From: Chitinophagaceae bacterium
GTDB taxonomy: Bacteria; Bacteroidota; Bacteroidia; Chitinophagales; UBA10324
Direction of reading: 5' to 3'
NCBI GenBank assembly: GCA_947469485.1
Contig: CANIPU010000001.1
Coordinates: forward strand, 232,001-296,000
Length of the DNA: 64,000 nt
Shown: piece after piece, positions 1 through 8,593 of the stretch
How the letters are laid out: every line of letters starts with the position of its first letter
Numbering within the stretch: the stretch's first letter is position 1
The notes under the pieces: model-generated
What the model was told of the DNA's origin: nothing
Database searches by the model: none
What the model saw: the letters and a program-made list of their open reading frames with translations, nothing else
Program-made: the position numbers and the translations under genes

Positions 1-64
1 TTCATAACTTGTAGGTTATGTAAACATGATTATTTTTGCGCTCATTAAAAAAATTAAACCCAAA

Positions 65-244
65 ATGAAAAAAATTTTCACCATCCTTGCTGCTGTAGCT
101 GTAGTATCCCTCGCTGCCTGCAATTCATCAACTGAAAGTACTGAAGCTACTGATTCAACAGCGGCTCCAACTGAAGCAGTTGATTCTGTAAGTGCTCCTG
201 CACCTGTTGATTCTACTGCTCATGTAGATTCTGCTGCTCACTAA
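65..244 (+). CDS. Small Ser/Thr/Ala-rich lipoprotein
   Basis: This encodes a 59-residue protein if read from the ATG at 65. An upstream in-frame ATG at 26 would add 13 residues but would spoil the signal peptide, so I prefer 65. The N-terminus is a basic start followed by a hydrophobic stretch and a lipobox ending in LAAC, so it should be exported and lipid-anchored at Cys19. The mature part is only about 40 residues, built from repeated Asp-Ser-Thr and Ala-Pro stretches, and ends in His. I recognise no domain. It stands alone and is followed by a strong hairpin terminator. Its function is unknown, and it may be a linker-like surface peptide. Confidence 0.7.
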   Translation: MKKIFTILAAVAVVSLAACNSSTESTEATDSTAAPTEAVDSVSAPAPVDSTAHVDSAAH

Positions 245-311
245 GTTGAAATCTTAGTCCGGCTTAATGGATCCGGTTGGACTGATAAAAAGTTGATCAA
301 CTTAAAATTTT

Positions 312-343
312 AAAACCCTCATCATAAACGGTGAGGGTTTTTT
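312..343 (+). terminator. Rho-independent terminator, probably bidirectional
   Basis: A 10-bp perfect stem (312-321 paired with 332-341, AAAACCCTCA/TGAGGGTTTT) with a 10-base loop is followed by a T run. It lies between the small lipoprotein gene and the convergent protease gene, whose stop codon begins at 342. The A-rich left flank would give a T tract on the other strand, so it may serve both genes. Confidence 0.85.
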
Positions 344-1886
344 ATTTCTTTTCCAATAGTGATATTGCTTTAAGAACATCATTGTCGGTTTTATTCAGAA
401 AACGGAAATATTCGTTTTCATCATTCAGCATTCGAGCCGATAAACTTTCAATAGTATTCAACAATTGCTTTTTCTGCATAGCATTTAAGGAATTAAAGTT
501 GATTTTTAAAACAGGCTCAATCAATTTAGCATCGCTTAAAGAAAAAACTCTTGAATAATTTACAGCAAATTGATAAGCTGATTCCTGAATTAATGTTTGA
601 CTTAATCCTGAAATTGAAGCACCGAATAAACTAGTATCTATACTAACAAAAACATCAGGTACAATTCCACCTCCACCATACACAACCCTTCCTGATTCGG
701 TATAATATTTTGTAGTATCTGTTAGTTTAATACTATCCCTGCTGGTCAATTCGCCATTTCCGTAACGATTTACCATTTCATGATAATAGTTTTCTGTACC
801 GTCTTTATATGATTTCTGTATACTTCGTCCAGAAGGAGTAAAATACCTGGCAATAGTTAATCGCAAACCGCTGCTATCACTTAAAGTATATTGTTCTTGT
901 ACCAACCCTTTACCAAATGAGCGACGACCAACAATTGTTGCCCGATCATAGTCCTGTAAAGCACCAGCGAGGATTTCACTAGCCGACGCACTCTCGTCAT
1001 CAATCAGTACACATATCTCGCCCTTTTCAAACAAACCTATTTTGCCTGTATAATATTCCTTCTTTGGATAAACTCGTCCAACAGTATAAACCACTAATTT
1101 TTTCTCTGATAAAAATTCATCCGCAATATAAACAGCAATTTCAAGCACTCCGCCACCATTGCCGCGCAAATCAAGAATCAGTTTTTTCATTCCCGATTCT
1201 TTAAGTTTGTTTAAAGAACTATGCATTTCGTCTTCAGTAGTTTCACTGAATCGCTCCATTTTTATATATCCTATATCTGACGAAATCATATAAGAAGCAG
1301 TTACACTTGATAGTGGAATTTTTCCTCTGATGATTGTGAAATATTTTGTATCAGGTATCCCTCTTCGCCTTATTCCAAGTTTAACTTTTGTTCCACCAGC
1401 TCCTTTCAATTTACCTTTTATGGAATCATCGGTATAGTTTTTTCCGGTAACCAAATCGTCATTAACACTCACAATTTTATCTCCCTTTTTAATTCCTGCC
1501 TGTGCAGAAGGCCCACCCTGAAATACATTTACAACTGTGATAGTATCAAACACACGAAAAAATTCAATCCCAATTCCGTCAAAGCTTCCTTTCATTTGTT
1601 GATTTACTTCCAGTAATCGCTTGTATGGAATAAAAACCGAATGAGGATCCAACTGTAACAACAATGCTTCAATTCCCTTTTGATTTATTGAATTAAGATT
1701 AACAGTATCTACATATTTAGCAGATACATATGAAATCACTTCGTCCATTGTATTCGGTTTTCCATTGCCACTGAATGATATTTTATTGCCCCCGGAGAGC
1801 AACATTCCCATTTGAATTCCCATTACGAGAACAACAGCAAGCATCACCGGCATCCATATTTTAATATTTCCTTTCATTGTTGGCAA
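342..1886 (-). CDS. ctpA: C-terminal processing peptidase, S41 family (CtpA/Prc)
   Basis: This is a 514-residue periplasmic serine protease that trims or degrades envelope proteins. An N-terminal membrane anchor spans residues 11-31. A PDZ domain lies at about 100-185, with the carboxylate-binding stretch GGPSAQAGIKKGDKI. The S41 catalytic domain follows. The motif ESASASEI places the catalytic Ser at 301 and the general-base Lys at 326 (SFGKGL), the 25-residue spacing known from E. coli Prc. Length matches the Bacteroidota S41A family. A second ATG three codons downstream (1877) is an equally good start. It is divergent from murQ and transcribed alone. Confidence 0.93.
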   Translation of the reverse strand: MPTMKGNIKIWMPVMLAVVLVMGIQMGMLLSGGNKISFSGNGKPNTMDEVISYVSAKYVDTVNLNSINQKGIEALLLQLDPHSVFIPYKRLLEVNQQMKGSFDGIGIEFFRVFDTITVVNVFQGGPSAQAGIKKGDKIVSVNDDLVTGKNYTDDSIKGKLKGAGGTKVKLGIRRRGIPDTKYFTIIRGKIPLSSVTASYMISSDIGYIKMERFSETTEDEMHSSLNKLKESGMKKLILDLRGNGGGVLEIAVYIADEFLSEKKLVVYTVGRVYPKKEYYTGKIGLFEKGEICVLIDDESASASEILAGALQDYDRATIVGRRSFGKGLVQEQYTLSDSSGLRLTIARYFTPSGRSIQKSYKDGTENYYHEMVNRYGNGELTSRDSIKLTDTTKYYTESGRVVYGGGGIVPDVFVSIDTSLFGASISGLSQTLIQESAYQFAVNYSRVFSLSDAKLIEPVLKINFNSLNAMQKKQLLNTIESLSARMLNDENEYFRFLNKTDNDVLKAISLLEKK

Positions 1887-1969
1887 AGAAACAATGATTT
1901 TACTATCAACAACATTTGAGCAAAAATTTTTCTTTTTTTAGAAAATTATTTCTGCTCTTATGAAGTAAT

Positions 1970-1977
1970 TACTTTTG
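1970..1977 (+). promoter_or_regulatory. Bacteroidota-type -7 element (TAnnTTTG) for murQ
   Basis: TACTTTTG matches the Bacteroidota -7 consensus TAnnTTTG exactly. It ends nine bases before the murQ ATG at 1987, so transcription would begin almost at the start codon. I see no clear TTG -33 element at the usual spacing. It overlaps a possible TTG start at 1975, which argues against that start. Confidence 0.5.
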
Positions 1978-1986
1978 CAACTGATT

Positions 1987-2799
1987 ATGCAAAAAACAAC
2001 CGAAGAAAGCAGCAGATATAACAATCTCGAGCAAATGAGTATTCACGATTTGCTCATTAACATTAATCGTGAAGACAAAACTGTTGCTGATTCGGTGGAA
2101 AAAACAATTCCCCAGATTGAAGCCTTGGTCAACCAAATTGTCTCTAAAATGAAGGAAGGGGGCAGATTATTTTATATTGGAAGTGGAACCAGTGGAAGAT
2201 TAGGAATTGTGGATGCCTCTGAATGCCCTCCTACATTTGGGGTAGAGCAAGGTGTTGTTTTTGGAATAATTGCAGGAGGTGATGCCGCGATTCGCAAGGC
2301 ACAAGAATTTGCTGAGGATGATTTTGAACAAGGATGGAAAGATTTGCAATTACACAATATCAATATCCATGATACAGTTATTGGAATTACTGCGTCAGGT
2401 TCTACACCATATGTGATTGGGGCGATTGAAAAATGCAAAAAAGAAGGTATTGGTACCGGATGCATTACATGTAACAGTGGATCTGTATTAGCAGCCATTA
2501 CCGATTTCCCAATTGAAGTTGTAGTTGGTCCTGAGTTTGTTACAGGCAGTACAAGAATGAAATCAGGCACTGCTCAGAAATTGGTGTTGAATATGATTTC
2601 AACCTCAGTTATGATTCAACTGGGTAAGGTGCTCGATAATAAAATGGTTGATATGCAGCTCACAAATGAAAAACTTATTGAGCGTGGAGCAAAAATGCTG
2701 AGTCGTCAGTTTGCTTGGGATATTAAAAGAGCAAGAGGAATATTATTGGAATATGGAAGTGTACGCAAAGTGATGGATGCTCACCGCAGAAAAAAATAA
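1987..2799 (+). CDS. murQ: N-acetylmuramic acid 6-phosphate etherase
   Basis: MurQ cleaves the lactyl ether of MurNAc-6-phosphate to give GlcNAc-6-phosphate and D-lactate, a cytoplasmic step in recycling cell-wall sugars. The SIS-domain phosphosugar site GSGTSGRLG is clear. It is followed by VDASECPPTFG with the expected catalytic Glu, and by FAEDD with the second family acid. The protein begins in the family style with TTEESSRYNNLE, which supports the ATG at 1987 (270 residues). The reading frame also opens at a TTG at 1975, but that codon lies inside the likely -7 promoter box. A small unknown gene follows 37 bases downstream on the same strand. Confidence 0.95.
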   Translation: MQKTTEESSRYNNLEQMSIHDLLININREDKTVADSVEKTIPQIEALVNQIVSKMKEGGRLFYIGSGTSGRLGIVDASECPPTFGVEQGVVFGIIAGGDAAIRKAQEFAEDDFEQGWKDLQLHNINIHDTVIGITASGSTPYVIGAIEKCKKEGIGTGCITCNSGSVLAAITDFPIEVVVGPEFVTGSTRMKSGTAQKLVLNMISTSVMIQLGKVLDNKMVDMQLTNEKLIERGAKMLSRQFAWDIKRARGILLEYGSVRKVMDAHRRKK

Positions 2800-2836
2800 T
2801 TTCTATAAATTGAACTTAAAATTTTGATTAACAAAG

Positions 2837-3418
2837 GTGCAAAACATTGAACCGTATTATAACTGGAAAGATATTTATTCAGCTGATGAAGATGAATTAT
2901 CGCCTTTTTATAAAAGAAAATATAGCGAGTTTGAATTCACCAACACAATTTATAATTACTATATACACCCACAATGGGATGATATTGGTTCTTCAACTCT
3001 TTTTATAAAAATTCTGTTTGTTGACTATTCATCTCGTTCCGCAGTGATAGAATTGATGGGTGAATGGAATGATGCCCTACATAACGATATAATGATTCTG
3101 AAAAGAGAAGTGATTGATATCTTGATTGAAAATAAAATCACCAGATTCATTCTCATTGGAGAAAATGTTCTGAACTTTCATGCCTCAGATGATTGTTATT
3201 ATGAAGAATGGTACGAAGATATTTCAGATGAAGGAGGCTGGATTGCTGCAGTAAATTTTCGCGAACATGTTTATGCTGAAATGCGAACAGTACATCTTGA
3301 ACACTATATGTACATGGGCGAGAAATTTTCAACTCTTAATTGGCGAACAGTAAAGCCTCAATACCTGCCCGATTTAATTGAAAATATTTTACTAAAGAGA
3401 TTGGCACCAGGGGAATAA
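2837..3418 (+). CDS. Conserved hypothetical protein
   Basis: This is a 193-residue soluble acidic protein with no signal peptide or membrane segment. It is rich in Tyr, Trp, Asp and Glu, with acidic aromatic clusters such as CYYEEWYEDISDE in the middle. It starts at GTG (2837), because no ATG lies near the N-terminus. I recognise no enzymatic motif. It probably shares a transcript with murQ, 37 bases upstream. Its TAA stop directly abuts the stop codon of the convergent dehydratase gene, leaving no space for a separate terminator. It may be a lineage-specific cytoplasmic protein. Confidence 0.75.
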   Translation: MQNIEPYYNWKDIYSADEDELSPFYKRKYSEFEFTNTIYNYYIHPQWDDIGSSTLFIKILFVDYSSRSAVIELMGEWNDALHNDIMILKREVIDILIENKITRFILIGENVLNFHASDDCYYEEWYEDISDEGGWIAAVNFREHVYAEMRTVHLEHYMYMGEKFSTLNWRTVKPQYLPDLIENILLKRLAPGE

Positions 3419-5332
3419 TTATTTCTCGACCAATTTCAAATCCAACTCTTCATAAACCGAGTTGTTACTAATATATTCAGGAACTATTTGCTTCATCTTG
3501 CTAACAATGGCATTATTATTCTGCTTGTCGAAAAGAGAAATAAGAGTTTCAATTTCTTTGCTAACTTCTTCAAACTCATATTCACGAACTTTTGCTATTA
3601 GTATTTTAGGGTGGTGTGTTGGAACAGTGTTTTCAGCATTAGCCAGTAACTCTTCATATAATTTTTCGCCAGGGCGCAAACCTGATATTTCAATTTTTAT
3701 ATCCTTATCTAATTGCAATCCACTCAATTGAATCATCTTCTTTGCAAGGTCAATAATTTTGACGGGCTCACCCATATCAAAAATAAATATCTCCCCTCCT
3801 TTTCCAATTGCCCCGGCTTCCAAAACCAGCTGACAAGCTTCAGGAATTGTCATAAAAAATCTTGTGATTTCAGGGGCAGTAACTGTAATTGGTCCACCAG
3901 ATTCAATTTGATGGCGAAATCTTGGAATTACAGACCCGTTTGAACCAAGCACATTCCCAAATCTTGTTGTAATGAAGTGAGTTGTTTTATCACCATGTTC
4001 AGTAAATAATTTTCTGTTCAATGATTGCACATAAATTTCGGCAATGCGCTTAGATGCGCCCATAACATTCGTTGGATTTACAGCTTTGTCGGTACTGACA
4101 AGCACAAAAACCTCGACCCCGTATTTTACAGCAAGGTCTGCACAATTTTTGGTTCCTAAAACATTTGTAAGCACAGACTCAGATGGATTGTTTTCCATCA
4201 ACGGCACATGCTTATATGCAGCGGCGTGATAAACGAGTTCAGGATTCAATAAGCGAAAAACCTTTTCCATTCGCTCTTCCACACGAATATCTCCCAGCAC
4301 AATTTCAAATTTCAGATTCGGAAAATCGTGTTGCAGTTCTAAATCAAGTTCGTGCAAAGGGCTTTCTGCCTGATCAAAACATATAAGCAACGAAGGATTA
4401 TATTTTGCCAATTGTCTTACAATTTCCTGTCCTATTGAGCCAGCTGCGCCTGTAACAAGGATTTTTTTTCCCTGTGTCTGTTCTTTAATTATTTCTTTAT
4501 CCAACCTGATTGGTTCACGCTCCAATAAATCTTCAATGCGAACCTGTCGAATCTGGTTTACACTTAATTCGCCATTAATCCATTTTGAAGCCTGGGGTAC
4601 TGAAAGAATTTTAACATCATATTTTAAACAAGCATCAATTACTTTGTTTTTGATCGATTGCTTAACTGTAGAATCACTGATAATTAACATATCCGCCTCC
4701 CCTGTAGCTAATAATTTGTCAAGGTCCCGATCTACATTAAGAATCTTAACTCCTTCAAGGTTTTTAGTTTGCATTGAAAGGTTGTTATCAATAAAAGCAA
4801 CCACATCATAATTCTTTTTTCGATCTTGTTCCAATGTTCTTTTGGTAATAATTCCATTATTATCAGCCCCATAAATGACAACAGTCATTTTTGGCTTTTT
4901 AGATTTAACTACTTCTTCATAAATAGTTTTAACTGCTATTCGATATGCTGCAAGAAGAAAAATTGAAATGAAATAATCAATCAATAAAATAGAAAATGGC
5001 ACCAAATAATTAGGTTGATATTGTGCAATAAAAAAATTAAGAATTCCTAAAGTGGCCGATCCAAGCGTAACAGACAAAAATATCCGCTGTGCATCTTCCG
5101 AACTCGTGTATTGAATCATACCGGCATATGTTCGGAATAAAATAAAAAAAATAAACCTAACGGTAAACAAAGACAAAACAGCCTTAAATATTAATGGTTG
5201 TTCAACAGAAGGAACATTAAAATTAAATCGTAACTGGTATGCAAGAATCAGGGAAATAATAACAATTAAACAATCAACTGCAAGCACTGCCCAATGGGTC
5301 AATAAAGCTTTGAAATTGATTTTCTTATTCAT
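3419..5332 (-). CDS. Membrane UDP-N-acetylglucosamine 4,6-dehydratase family protein (PglF/WbpM/CapD-like)
   Basis: This is a 637-residue nucleotide-sugar dehydratase that probably converts UDP-GlcNAc to the 4-keto-6-deoxy sugar. About four membrane helices occupy residues 1-135. A first Rossmann-like (CoA-binding type) domain covers about 148-260. The catalytic SDR domain begins with GAAGSIG at 295-301. The usual catalytic Tyr of YxxxK is Met424, paired with Lys428 in TNVMGASKR, which is characteristic of the PglF/WbpM group. It lies directly upstream of a PglC-like transferase and a PglE-like aminotransferase in the same orientation, so the first steps of a bacillosamine-type or other 4-amino-6-deoxy sugar route are likely. 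It is full length. Confidence 0.93.
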   Translation of the reverse strand: MNKKINFKALLTHWAVLAVDCLIVIISLILAYQLRFNFNVPSVEQPLIFKAVLSLFTVRFIFFILFRTYAGMIQYTSSEDAQRIFLSVTLGSATLGILNFFIAQYQPNYLVPFSILLIDYFISIFLLAAYRIAVKTIYEEVVKSKKPKMTVVIYGADNNGIITKRTLEQDRKKNYDVVAFIDNNLSMQTKNLEGVKILNVDRDLDKLLATGEADMLIISDSTVKQSIKNKVIDACLKYDVKILSVPQASKWINGELSVNQIRQVRIEDLLEREPIRLDKEIIKEQTQGKKILVTGAAGSIGQEIVRQLAKYNPSLLICFDQAESPLHELDLELQHDFPNLKFEIVLGDIRVEERMEKVFRLLNPELVYHAAAYKHVPLMENNPSESVLTNVLGTKNCADLAVKYGVEVFVLVSTDKAVNPTNVMGASKRIAEIYVQSLNRKLFTEHGDKTTHFITTRFGNVLGSNGSVIPRFRHQIESGGPITVTAPEITRFFMTIPEACQLVLEAGAIGKGGEIFIFDMGEPVKIIDLAKKMIQLSGLQLDKDIKIEISGLRPGEKLYEELLANAENTVPTHHPKILIAKVREYEFEEVSKEIETLISLFDKQNNNAIVSKMKQIVPEYISNNSVYEELDLKLVEK

Positions 5333-5442
5333 CTAATACCTGTTGATTTTGCTTGCTTAGTTATTTCTTCCAAAGTACTTAGTAAGAGGAATTATTTTAA
5401 TGCGCGAATTTAATCTTAATATAACTATTGAATATTTTTTTA

Positions 5443-6033
5443 TCAGTTGAGGATTTTGAATATCGTTTTTAAAATAATTTTCATATCGTTTATAAAATTC
5501 TGCTGGTTAATATAATTCAGGTTCAGATTCAACTTTGCAGGCATAACGATTTCAATATAGGCTTTTTCTGCATCAGCATATTTTCCTAAAATTTCATTTT
5601 CATTTGAAAACTCAATAGAAGCATTATCGGTAATTCCAGGCTTCACCATTAATACTTTCTTCTGTTCTTCGTTATATAAATCAACATATTTTTTTACTTC
5701 AGGTCTCGGTCCAACAAAACTCATTTCACCTTTAAAAACATTAATTAACTGTGGTAATTCATCCAACTTATATTTCCTCAAAAAATAACCTGCTTTTGTA
5801 ATTCTGGAATCTCTTCCGCCTACGGTTAACAAACCTCTTTTATCGGAATCAGGTCTCATTGTTCTGAATTTAATAATTCCGAACTCTATAAAATTTTTCC
5901 CAATTCTTTTTTGAATATAAAAAACTCCTCCTTTTGAATCGAAGATTATTAGTAAAGAAATGACAAAAAATAATGGAGATAAAATAATCAGTCCTATCAA
6001 TGAAAAAACAAAATCGAATATGCGTTTCAGCAT
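5443..6033 (-). CDS. Small monotopic phosphoglycosyl transferase (PglC-like sugar transferase)
   Basis: This 196-residue enzyme transfers a sugar-1-phosphate to undecaprenyl phosphate, starting a lipid-linked oligosaccharide on the cytoplasmic face. One reentrant hydrophobic segment lies at residues 6-31. The conserved KFRTMRP stretch follows, then the catalytic Asp91-Glu92 in KLDELPQL, then SFVGPRPE and VKPGIT. The size is that of the minimal PglC class, without the four-helix WcaJ N-terminus. It lies one base from the stop of the upstream aminotransferase gene. Pairing with a PglF-like dehydratase suggests a 4-amino-4,6-dideoxy-HexNAc phosphate as substrate. It is one of two initiating transferases in this locus. 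Confidence 0.92.
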   Translation of the reverse strand: MLKRIFDFVFSLIGLIILSPLFFVISLLIIFDSKGGVFYIQKRIGKNFIEFGIIKFRTMRPDSDKRGLLTVGGRDSRITKAGYFLRKYKLDELPQLINVFKGEMSFVGPRPEVKKYVDLYNEEQKKVLMVKPGITDNASIEFSNENEILGKYADAEKAYIEIVMPAKLNLNLNYINQQNFINDMKIILKTIFKILN

Positions 6034-6034
6034 T

Positions 6035-7249
6035 TTATTTTTCGGCTAAAACTTTTTCAACGGATTCAATAACTGTATTCGAAACAAAATCAACCTGTTC
6101 GCCTGTAAGATTGAAATAAACAGGCAATGATATTTCTCTGGAATAATTATCAAAAGCAATTGGGTAATCTTCCATTTTATAACCAAGCGATTTATAAAAA
6201 CTGAGTAATGGCAGTGGTTTAAAATGAACATTAACCGAAACATCTTTTTCGCTTATCAATTGTATAATTTTATTACGCTGTTGCTCAGAAATATTTTTAA
6301 TCCTAAGTAAAAACAAATGATATGAACTTTCAGAATTATCGGTTTTATAAACCGGTAATTGGGCCCAGTCTTTTTTTGAAAAATTAACCAGGTATTGATC
6401 AAATATTTCCTTTCTACGCGGTAAGGTCTCAGAATCATATCTCTCCAGTTCAACCAACCCAATTGCAGCAAGAATATCAGGCATATTCCATTTGTATCCG
6501 GCTTCAACAACATCATATTCCCAACTTCCCTTTTGCATTTTTGCCAGCGCATCTTTATTCTGGCCATGTAAAGCTTTAATATTTAAAGCCTGGTAAATTT
6601 CTTCATTATTCAACGGTGCAGGTAAATTCAAACACACTGCTCCACCTTCTGCAGTTGTTAAATTTTTAACTGCATGAAAAGAAAAAACACTTGCATCAAC
6701 ATCTCCCCCTACCTTCTTACCGTTATATAATGCACCAATTGAATGGGCAGTATCACTTAAAACCAATATTCTTCCCAGTTTTTGCTGAACATCGTTACTT
6801 GCTTTAAATAATGCCGAACTTCCTTTTGCCAGATTCATTATGGATTCATAATCACAAGGCAACCCACCTATATCAACTGGCATTATTACTTTGGTTTTTG
6901 AATTGATTGCATCAGCAATTCGTTGCAATGAAATATTGAAATCATTTGCATTAACATCAACCAAAACAGGTTTTGCACCGCAATGAATAACCACATTTGC
7001 AGTTGCTGAATAAGTATACGCTGGTAATATAACTTCATCACCTTCTTTCACTCCAAACCAACGAAGCATTATTTCAAGCCCTGCTGTCGCAGAATTCAGG
7101 CATAAAACCTTTTCTACTCCAGTATATTCTGCAATTTGTTTTTCAAATTTTTTGGTTCTTGGGCCAGTGGTTATCCACCCTGATTGCAATGCTGCTACAA
7201 CTTCATCAATAATTTTCTGATCAATACGAGGAGGTGAAAATGGAATCAT
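6035..7249 (-). CDS. DegT/DnrJ/EryC1/StrS aminotransferase (PglE-like)
   Basis: This 404-residue PLP-dependent sugar aminotransferase probably aminates the 4-keto sugar made by the neighbouring dehydratase. The N-terminal substrate loop (SGWITTGPRTKKFE) is followed by the DTAHSIGA stretch and the PLP lysine at 195 in SFHAVKNLTTAEGG. It carries a roughly 20-residue insertion near 140-160 relative to compact family members. It is the first gene of a tight three-gene unit with the PglC- and PglF-like genes and is divergent from the ligase at 7352. No acetyltransferase of the PglD type follows it in this window. Confidence 0.9.
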   Translation of the reverse strand: MIPFSPPRIDQKIIDEVVAALQSGWITTGPRTKKFEKQIAEYTGVEKVLCLNSATAGLEIMLRWFGVKEGDEVILPAYTYSATANVVIHCGAKPVLVDVNANDFNISLQRIADAINSKTKVIMPVDIGGLPCDYESIMNLAKGSSALFKASNDVQQKLGRILVLSDTAHSIGALYNGKKVGGDVDASVFSFHAVKNLTTAEGGAVCLNLPAPLNNEEIYQALNIKALHGQNKDALAKMQKGSWEYDVVEAGYKWNMPDILAAIGLVELERYDSETLPRRKEIFDQYLVNFSKKDWAQLPVYKTDNSESSYHLFLLRIKNISEQQRNKIIQLISEKDVSVNVHFKPLPLLSFYKSLGYKMEDYPIAFDNYSREISLPVYFNLTGEQVDFVSNTVIESVEKVLAEK

Positions 7250-7328
7250 TTAATTGCTTAATTGAAGCACAAAAATGATTAAATAATTTTTAGTTCATAA
7301 ATATTCATTCCTCAAGAAAAGAACAATT

Positions 7329-7336
7329 TACTTTTG
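7329..7336 (+). promoter_or_regulatory. Bacteroidota-type -7 element for the ligase/polymerase gene
   Basis: TACTTTTG, identical to the element before murQ, ends 15 bases before the ATG at 7352. It overlaps the TTG at 7334 that would extend the reading frame by six codons, so that start is unlikely. No convincing -33 TTG is visible. Confidence 0.5.
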
Positions 7337-7351
7337 GCTGCAAGAATACAA

Positions 7352-8593
7352 ATGATACTATCAAAGAAATTAATTGATAAAATTGTTTATTGGTTGCTTC
7401 TGGCATTTGCGTTTTCGTTTCCCTTCGGAAATATTTATGGAACAATCATCATCATTTTACTTTCCGTTTTATGGATTATAAATGGGGATATTATTCATAA
7501 ATTAAAGACAGCTTTCAGGAATCGCTTATTTTTATCCTATACTTTTTTATTTCTTATACAGTTCATATGGTTGTTGAACACTTCTGATTTAAATCGAGCC
7601 TTTTATTTAATAAGGTGTAATGTTTCAATGTTTGCCTTGCCCTTATTATTTCTGACTTTTGAAAATGAATTGTTGATTTTAAAAAGAAGAAATATAATTA
7701 TTGCATTGATTCTGGGTTGTATTACAATATCAATTATTACACTTAGCAGAGGGTTTTATAGGTTTGGTTCTACCAGAGATTTTGAAATGCTTTTTTATAG
7801 CCAGCTCACAAAAAATTTTTATCACCCGGGCTTTATGTCAATACATTTTTCACTATGCATAATTGTATTGCTGCTTGATGTTTTGGGCGTTGAAAAATTT
7901 TTTTCCTCTGAAAAAACATTACTTAAATCAATAATAATCGGCTGGTTTATTCTGTTTCTTGTTTTTCTTTCTTCAAAAATCGGATTGATTGTTTTGATTC
8001 TGATCGTGATAATCTCGGGCACCTACGGTTTTATTAAAATTAAAAACAATTTAATTCGTGCATTGATTTTACTCGTTCCTTTTCTCTTGTGTTTTTTTAT
8101 TTACAAATCTGAATTCAAGATCAGAATTGATAATGCTATTCTTTCCTTAACTACGAAAGAAAACCTGAATTCCAATGAAGAATCTACTGCATTACGAATT
8201 ACTGCTGTTAAAACAACTTCGGAATTAATAAAAAACAATTTGCTTTTTGGAGTTGGAACCGGTGATGTTTGGGGTGATTTAAGACGATATTATTTTGTAG
8301 ACGGAAAATCAGCTTGTCTCAAAGAAAAAGTGATTCCACATAATCAATATCTTAATTCATTTTCAAAACATGGTGTTATTGGCCTTATATCTCTTTTGGT
8401 TCTATTATTTTTTCCTGTTTTTATTTCAAGGAAAGAAAAATATTGGGCTGCACTTTTTTTTATGGTACTTATAATTCTTAACTGTTTAGTGGAAGATGTA
8501 TTTGAAGTTCAAAATGGTGTTGTTTTTACAAGTTTTTTTTATTCTTACTTCTTTCTGCTTCATCCAAAAAATAAAGGGATTTTACCTGGATAA
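7352..8593 (+). CDS. O-antigen ligase/polymerase family membrane protein
   Basis: This is an integral membrane protein of 413 residues from the ATG at 7352. It has many hydrophobic helices and the large periplasmic loop typical of the O-antigen ligase fold (Wzy/WaaL). The signature GVGTGDVWGD followed by VIPHNQYLNSFSKHGVIG is the classic ligase-family loop with a conserved His. It either polymerises repeat units or ligates glycan to an acceptor. It is the only plus-strand gene between 3419 and 33828, has its own likely promoter, and its last 12 bases overlap the convergent glycosyltransferase gene. Which reaction it performs cannot be told from sequence. Confidence 0.85.
   Translation: MILSKKLIDKIVYWLLLAFAFSFPFGNIYGTIIIILLSVLWIINGDIIHKLKTAFRNRLFLSYTFLFLIQFIWLLNTSDLNRAFYLIRCNVSMFALPLLFLTFENELLILKRRNIIIALILGCITISIITLSRGFYRFGSTRDFEMLFYSQLTKNFYHPGFMSIHFSLCIIVLLLDVLGVEKFFSSEKTLLKSIIIGWFILFLVFLSSKIGLIVLILIVIISGTYGFIKIKNNLIRALILLVPFLLCFFIYKSEFKIRIDNAILSLTTKENLNSNEESTALRITAVKTTSELIKNNLLFGVGTGDVWGDLRRYYFVDGKSACLKEKVIPHNQYLNSFSKHGVIGLISLLVLLFFPVFISRKEKYWAALFFMVLIILNCLVEDVFEVQNGVVFTSFFYSYFFLLHPKNKGILPG

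Noticed and set aside
2172-2570. A 132-codon open frame antisense to murQ
   Set aside because: It mirrors a strongly conserved enzyme, its predicted protein has no recognisable domain, and murQ explains the composition.
6046-6567. Two overlapping-frame reading frames within the aminotransferase gene, as if it were frameshifted
   Set aside because: The 404-residue aminotransferase frame is intact across the whole region with its lysine and substrate loops, so these are shadows.
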